Positions 5,783 to 9,603 of a DNA stretch of 9,603 bases are shown here, one piece after another. How positions within the stretch are numbered: the first letter of the stretch is position 1; each line of letters opens with the position of its first letter. The stretch comes from Acidocella sp. 35-58-6 (GTDB taxonomy: Bacteria > Pseudomonadota > Alphaproteobacteria > Acetobacterales > Acetobacteraceae). The notes under the pieces were generated by a model that saw only the letters and a list, made by a program, of their open reading frames with translations, searched no databases and had not been told where the DNA came from. Where the stretch lies: contig NCFD01000022.1 of NCBI GenBank assembly GCA_002281005.1, forward strand, positions 1 through 9,603, written 5' to 3'. The position numbers were made by a program, and so were the translations under genes.

Positions 5783-6931
5783 ATGAATGCTTCGCACCGC
5801 GCCGCTATCCCATTTCTCGACCTCAAGGCCCAGCAGGCTCGCATTGGCCCCGCTCTGCGCAACCGGCTCGATGCTGTGTTGGCACACGGGCAGTATATTT
5901 TAGGCCCGGAAGTGGCGGAATTAGAAGACCGCCTTGCGGCGTTCTGCGGGGCCAAATACTGCGTCAGTGTCAGTTCGGGCACCGACGCGCTGCAAATTGC
6001 GATGATGGCGGAGGGCATCGGCCTGGGTGATGCCGTATTTCTGCCCGCCTTCACCTACACCGCCACTGCCGAAGTGCCGCTCCTGCTAGGAGCCACGCCG
6101 GTATTCGTCGATGTTGACCCACGCACTTTCCAAATTGACTTGGCGCATCTTGAAACCCGCATTGCCGATGTGAAACGCGGCGGTGTTTTGAAGCCCCGGG
6201 CCGTGGTGGGCGTGGATTTATTCGGGCAACCCGCCGACTGGCCAGGCCTCAACGCCATCGCCGCCCGCGAGAACCTGTTCACCCTGGATGATTGCGCCCA
6301 AAGTTTTGGCGCTGCGCTGAACGGCAAGCGCCTGGGCACTGCGGCGGATGCCACCGCCACCAGCTTCTTCCCCTCTAAACCGCTGGGCGCTTATGGCGAC
6401 GGCGGGGCGTTATTCACGCAATCGGCGGAACGGGCGGCGCTGTATCGCTCACTGCGCACCCACGGCGAAGGCACCACCCGCTATGAGGTGATGCGAATTG
6501 GTATGAATGGCCGGTTGGACACCATGCAAGCCGCTATTCTCCTGGCGAAACTAGACGTTTTTGAAGCCGAGATCGCCACCCGCGAAACCATTGCCGGTAT
6601 CTACGATGCGGCCTTGGCGGATGTGCTGGATATCCCCGCACGGGTGCCAAATTCTGCTAGCGCGTGGGCTGTGTATGCTATTTTGTTGCGTGATACCGCG
6701 ACCCGTGACGCGGTACAGGCGGCGCTGCGGGCTGAAAATATCGCCAGCGCTGTGTATTATCCGCGCCCGCTGCACCGCCAGCCGGCCTACGCCTCCTGCC
6801 ATGACGGTGCTGCCTTGCCGGCCTCGGAGAGTATCAGCGAGTGCATCATGGCATTGCCCATCCACCCCGACCTGACCGTTGAACAAGCCACCCGTGTCGC
6901 CGCGGCCGTGCGCGCCGCTTTGGGCGCTTAA
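5783..6931 (+). CDS. DegT/DnrJ/EryC1/StrS-family PLP sugar aminotransferase
   Basis: A 382-aa aminotransferase that transfers an amino group, usually from glutamate, to a keto nucleotide sugar. PLP-site features are SSGTDAL (64-70, phosphate contact), the LDDCAQSFGA segment with Asp170 expected to face the PLP pyridine nitrogen, and Lys199 in FFPSKPLGAYGDGGAL, which forms the Schiff base. The N-terminus IPFLDLKAQQ and the GQYILGPEVAELE block (36-48) are typical of the WbpE/PglE-like branch. The ATG at 5783 is preferred: it puts IPFLDL in the usual place and leaves a 10-bp gap after the dehydratase gene. A longer frame from a TTG at 5714 would overlap that gene by 59 bp. No strong ribosome-binding site is seen, so translation may be coupled. 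Placed after the dehydratase, it probably makes a UDP-4-amino-4,6-dideoxyhexose. The exact product is inferred. Confidence 0.92.
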   Translation: MNASHRAAIPFLDLKAQQARIGPALRNRLDAVLAHGQYILGPEVAELEDRLAAFCGAKYCVSVSSGTDALQIAMMAEGIGLGDAVFLPAFTYTATAEVPLLLGATPVFVDVDPRTFQIDLAHLETRIADVKRGGVLKPRAVVGVDLFGQPADWPGLNAIAARENLFTLDDCAQSFGAALNGKRLGTAADATATSFFPSKPLGAYGDGGALFTQSAERAALYRSLRTHGEGTTRYEVMRIGMNGRLDTMQAAILLAKLDVFEAEIATRETIAGIYDAALADVLDIPARVPNSASAWAVYAILLRDTATRDAVQAALRAENIASAVYYPRPLHRQPAYASCHDGAALPASESISECIMALPIHPDLTVEQATRVAAAVRAALGA

Positions 6932-6936
6932 CGCCG

Positions 6937-7887
6937 ATGCCGCGCGGCGACTTATTCCCTGAAATCGGGCCTTACGAGACTGGTTATCTGCCGCTTTCGG
7001 GTGAGCATGTGATGTATTGGGAGCAAGTGGGCAACCCGCGCGGCAAGCCGGTTTTGTTCCTGCATGGCGGCCCAGGGGCCGGGGCGGGGGCGGTGCACCG
7101 GCGGTTTTTTGACCCCTCGATCTGGCGGGTGATTATTTTCGACCAGCGCGGCGCCGGACGCTCAAAGCCGCTGGGCAGTATCACCGCCAACACCACACCG
7201 CATCTGGTTGAGGATATCGAGTCCTTGCGGAAATTCCTCAATATCGAGCGGTTTTTGCTGTTTGGCGGCTCCTGGGGGTCCACCCTCGCTTTGGCTTATG
7301 CGCAAGCCCACCCGGAAGCAGTGATGGGGCTGGTGCTGCGCGGCATTTTCCTGGGCCGCCCAGAGGAGGTGGACTGGTTTCTGTACGGCATGGCCCGCGT
7401 GTTCCCCGACGCTCATGCCGCCTTCGCACAATTCCTGCCCGAACCAGAACGTGGTGACTTGCTGAAAAGCTACCTTGCCCGATTGATCAACCCCGACCCG
7501 GAAATTCACGGCCCGGCCGCCCGCACCTGGAGCATCTATGAAGGCTCCTGTTCAACCTTGCTGCCCAGCGTCGAAGCTGTCTCGGCTTTCGCCCAGGACC
7601 GTGCCGCGATCGGCTTGGCCCGCATCGAGGCACATTATTTTGAACATGATTTGTTTCTCCCCGAGGGAGGCCTTCTTGGCCATATGGAAGCTCTGCGGCA
7701 GATCCCCGGGGAGATTGTGCAAGGCCGTTATGACATGATTTGTCCTGCAAAATCAGCGTTCGACCTGATGGCAGCCTGGCCAGCCGCCCGCCTGACCCTG
7801 GTGCCCGACGCTGGCCATTCAGCACTCGAGCCTGGCATTCGCACCGCTTTGATCGCCGCGCTGGAGCGCTGCCGCGCCTTGACGTGA
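6937..7887 (+). CDS. pip: Proline iminopeptidase (S33 alpha/beta hydrolase)
   Basis: A 316-aa cytoplasmic serine peptidase that removes N-terminal proline from peptides (EC 3.4.11.5). The N-terminal start (LFPEIGPYETGYLPLSGEHVMYWEQ) is typical of the family. The oxyanion-hole motif HGGPG is at 43-47 and DQRGAGRS at 69-76. The nucleophile elbow GGSWGS (110-115) has Ser112. The acid is Asp266 in GRYDMICP and the base His294 in DAGHS. Spacing closely follows the characterised Serratia enzyme (Ser113, Asp268, His296 as I recall). No signal peptide is visible. It begins 5 bp after the aminotransferase stop without a clear ribosome-binding site, so it probably depends on upstream translation. A link with sugar synthesis is not obvious; it may be a passenger in the operon. 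Confidence 0.95.
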   Translation: MPRGDLFPEIGPYETGYLPLSGEHVMYWEQVGNPRGKPVLFLHGGPGAGAGAVHRRFFDPSIWRVIIFDQRGAGRSKPLGSITANTTPHLVEDIESLRKFLNIERFLLFGGSWGSTLALAYAQAHPEAVMGLVLRGIFLGRPEEVDWFLYGMARVFPDAHAAFAQFLPEPERGDLLKSYLARLINPDPEIHGPAARTWSIYEGSCSTLLPSVEAVSAFAQDRAAIGLARIEAHYFEHDLFLPEGGLLGHMEALRQIPGEIVQGRYDMICPAKSAFDLMAAWPAARLTLVPDAGHSALEPGIRTALIAALERCRALT

Positions 7888-7935
7888 CCATAATTCCGCC
7901 CTCAAGTCCCGACACCATAAAAGCGACATAACCTT

Positions 7936-7941
7936 GGAGGG
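7936..7941 (+). promoter_or_regulatory. Ribosome-binding site GGAGGG that fixes a GTG start
   Basis: GGAGGG lies four bases before GTG at 7946-7948. A TTG at 7934 in the same frame overlaps this motif and would leave it without a purpose, so the GTG is the better start for the TAXI protein. Confidence 0.8.
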
Positions 7942-7945
7942 CTCG

Positions 7946-8932
7946 GTGAAGATTTCGAGGCGGTCACTGTTGGCAGCATCTATGTTAGCCCCGGCAAGCC
8001 GTGCCATGGCTGCACAGGCTTTGCCTGAGGCATGGCCGCGAGCGATTTTAATGGCAACCGGCCGCCCTGGTGGCGTGTATGATATTTATGGCGCCGCCTG
8101 GGGGCGGATTGCGCAACAAACCAGTGGCGTGACCATCGCCTACCGGGCTTCCGGCGGTGCAGCGGCTGACATTCTGTTGATCGAACAAAACGCCGTGCAA
8201 CTGGGCATGACAACCGTGGCGGTGGCCGACCAAGCCCGCACCGGCAGTGGCAGTTGGACCGCGGGGGTCAAGTTTGGTGCTTTCCGCGCCTTGTTCCCCA
8301 TGTTCCCTTCAATTCTGCAAATCGTAACGCCACGCAGCACTGGCATTACATCGCTTGCCAATCTGGCCGACCGCGTGATTGGCATGGGCCCGGATGGCGG
8401 CAGCGGCGCTGCTGCGGTGCCCAGCATTTTCGCCAGCCTGGGCATTATTCCGGCGCAGTCCATAACAGGTGACTATTCAAACCAACTGCATGACATGCTG
8501 GCTGGCCGGTTAGATGCCTGCGCGTTTATCGGCGCGCCACCGCTCCCGGCGATCCAGAAAATTGCCGAGACCGAACAACTTGGCATCATCGGTTTCACCC
8601 AAGCCGAAGCCGCGCACGTGGACCGCATTATCCCCGGCGTGCACGGCATGACCATTCCCGCTGGCACATTTGCCCGCCAAAGCATGGCGATCGCCAGCGT
8701 GGGTACCGCCAATTTTGCCATCGGCGCGGCGCATCTGCCCGATGAGCTAGTCCACGCCATCACCCTGGCGGCGATGCGTAATCAAACCAGCCTGGAACGG
8801 GTGGTGCCGGCCGCGCATATCTTCAACGCTCCCACTATTGTAACGCCCGGCCAAATGCCGTTCCACCCAGGCGCTGCGGCAGCTTTACGCAGCCTTGGCA
8901 TGGTGGTGCCGGCTGAATTTGTCGCAAATTAA
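7946..8932 (+). CDS. TAXI-family TRAP-type solute-binding protein with Tat-like signal
   Basis: A 328-aa periplasmic binding protein of the TAXI (TRAP-associated extracytoplasmic immunogenic) family, which delivers organic acids or other small solutes to a TRAP transporter driven by an ion gradient. The GTG start follows GGAGGG, giving the N-terminus [18 protein letters not shown] resembles a twin-arginine motif, followed by a short hydrophobic stretch and a probable cleavage at AMA-AQ (about residue 22-23), so Tat export is likely. Family features follow: [20 protein letters not shown] near the mature N-terminus, [23 protein letters not shown], and the [20 protein letters not shown] segment (about residues 150-170) for ligand binding. 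No TRAP membrane subunit lies in the window, so this is an orphan receptor here. It starts 58 bp after the iminopeptidase and its stop interlocks with that of lolD. The ligand is unknown. Confidence 0.9.
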   Translation: MKISRRSLLAASMLAPASRAMAAQALPEAWPRAILMATGRPGGVYDIYGAAWGRIAQQTSGVTIAYRASGGAAADILLIEQNAVQLGMTTVAVADQARTGSGSWTAGVKFGAFRALFPMFPSILQIVTPRSTGITSLANLADRVIGMGPDGGSGAAAVPSIFASLGIIPAQSITGDYSNQLHDMLAGRLDACAFIGAPPLPAIQKIAETEQLGIIGFTQAEAAHVDRIIPGVHGMTIPAGTFARQSMAIASVGTANFAIGAAHLPDELVHAITLAAMRNQTSLERVVPAAHIFNAPTIVTPGQMPFHPGAAAALRSLGMVVPAEFVAN

Positions 8933-9603
8933 ATAAGTTTGCCGCCAACCAGCGTGAGTTGCCGGTCCATACGCTTGGCCAATTCCGGGTTATGGGTGGC
9001 AATCAGTGCGGCGACATTTTCCGAGCGCACGATCCGCAGCAATTCGCTGAACACAATTTCAGCGGTAGCCACATCCAAGTTGCCAGTCGGCTCATCGGCC
9101 AGCAACAAGGCCGGCGCATTGGCCAGCGCCCGCGCAATGGCAACGCGCTGTTGTTCACCACCGGAGAGTTTACCAGGCAGGTGATCAGCGCGAGCAGCCA
9201 AGCCCAATTTAGTGAGCAATTCCATCGCGCGTTTTTCAGCTTCGGCCTTGGATTTTCCAGCGATCATCTGCGGCAGCACGACATTTTCGAGCGCTGAAAA
9301 TTCCGCCAGCAGATGGTGAAACTGATACACAATGCCGATGGTATGCAGCCGGATATTGGTGCGCTCGGTATCACCTAACTTACCCGCGTCCGCGCCATTG
9401 ATGATTACCGCCCCGCCATCGGGTTTTTCCAGCAACCCCGCCAGATGCAGCAAGGTTGACTTGCCCGAACCCGAGGGCGCGACCAGAGCGACGATTTCGC
9501 CGCGGCGCAAATCGAGATTGGCACCATCCAGAACCGTGAGCGCCTCGCTCTCGCTTTTATAGGTGCGAACGAGATTTTGCAGTTGTAATAAAAAATCACT
9601 CAC
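8929..9603 (-). CDS. lolD: LolD, ATPase of the lipoprotein-releasing ABC transporter
   Basis: A 224-aa ABC ATPase that works with the membrane subunits LolC/LolE on the cytoplasmic face of the inner membrane to extract lipoproteins for LolA-mediated transfer to the outer membrane. Motifs are Walker [10 protein letters not shown] (42-50, Lys48), Q-loop Gln94 inside the LolD hallmark [16 protein letters not shown] (93-108), signature [14 protein letters not shown] (146-159), Walker B LLLADEP with catalytic Glu171, D-loop GNLD (174-177) and switch His204. Ala in place of the first Walker A glycine is common in alphaproteobacterial LolD. The apparent start is GTG, the last codon of the window (9601-9603), so an upstream start cannot be excluded. 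GTGAGTGA would suit an overlap with the stop of a preceding lolC gene. Codon 1 aside, the protein looks complete. Its stop overlaps the TAXI stop on the opposite strand. Confidence 0.95.
   Translation of the reverse strand: MSDFLLQLQNLVRTYKSESEALTVLDGANLDLRRGEIVALVAPSGSGKSTLLHLAGLLEKPDGGAVIINGADAGKLGDTERTNIRLHTIGIVYQFHHLLAEFSALENVVLPQMIAGKSKAEAEKRAMELLTKLGLAARADHLPGKLSGGEQQRVAIARALANAPALLLADEPTGNLDVATAEIVFSELLRIVRSENVAALIATHNPELAKRMDRQLTLVGGKLI

Noticed and set aside
7879..7907. TTGACG as a -35 box for a separate TAXI promoter
   Set aside because: No acceptable -10 hexamer lies 16-18 bases downstream, so a promoter cannot be supported.
9454..9480. Walker A of LolD reads APSGSGKST instead of GPSGSGKST
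   Set aside because: The Ala variant is common in alphaproteobacterial LolD as I recall, and the catalytic Lys/Ser are intact, so it is not a sign of inactivation.

Overview
The window reads as a chromosomal segment of an alphaproteobacterium, most likely from the Rhodospirillales/Acetobacterales side. The reasons are the fairly high G+C, the minus-strand order NDUFA12-like gene / mlaD-like gene / proline-rich secreted protein (an arrangement I know from alphaproteobacteria), an alphaproteobacterial-style LolD, and a relative of the B12-dependent ribonucleotide reductase NrdJ. The lineage is inferred from protein style and synteny, not from a search. I see no rRNA, tRNA, CRISPR array, insertion sequence or phage gene.

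Left part, minus strand (about 1-1145): a small NDUFA12-family protein linked to respiratory complex I, then an MlaD-type MCE lipid-transport protein. Last comes the N-terminal 66 codons of a secreted proline/alanine-rich protein that runs off the left edge, probably a DUF2155 protein. The three are packed as one transcription unit. A 151-bp divergent spacer (1146-1296) follows, with two short inverted repeats that share an arm.

Centre, plus strand (1297-8932): seven genes in one direction with gaps of 1 to about 60 bp. (1) A 501-aa NrdJ-like protein that keeps recognisable N-terminal, middle and C-terminal pieces of class II ribonucleotide reductase but has lost most of the catalytic barrel and its active-site motif. 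(2) A RidA-family protein one base downstream. (3) A MarR-type regulator with a TTG start. (4) A membrane-anchored FlaA1/CapD-type NDP-sugar 4,6-dehydratase. (5) A DegT/DnrJ/EryC1/StrS PLP aminotransferase; with gene 4 it forms a two-step module for a 4-amino-4,6-dideoxy nucleotide sugar. (6) A proline iminopeptidase. (7) An orphan TAXI-family TRAP-type solute-binding protein with a Tat-like signal peptide.

Right edge, minus strand (8929-9603): lolD, the ATPase of the lipoprotein-releasing LolCDE system, whose GTG start is the last codon of the window. It converges on the TAXI gene and the two stop codons interlock in a single TTAA.

Most genes are standard housekeeping or accessory families. 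The item most worth a second look is the condensed, apparently non-catalytic NrdJ relative and its tight coupling to a RidA protein.
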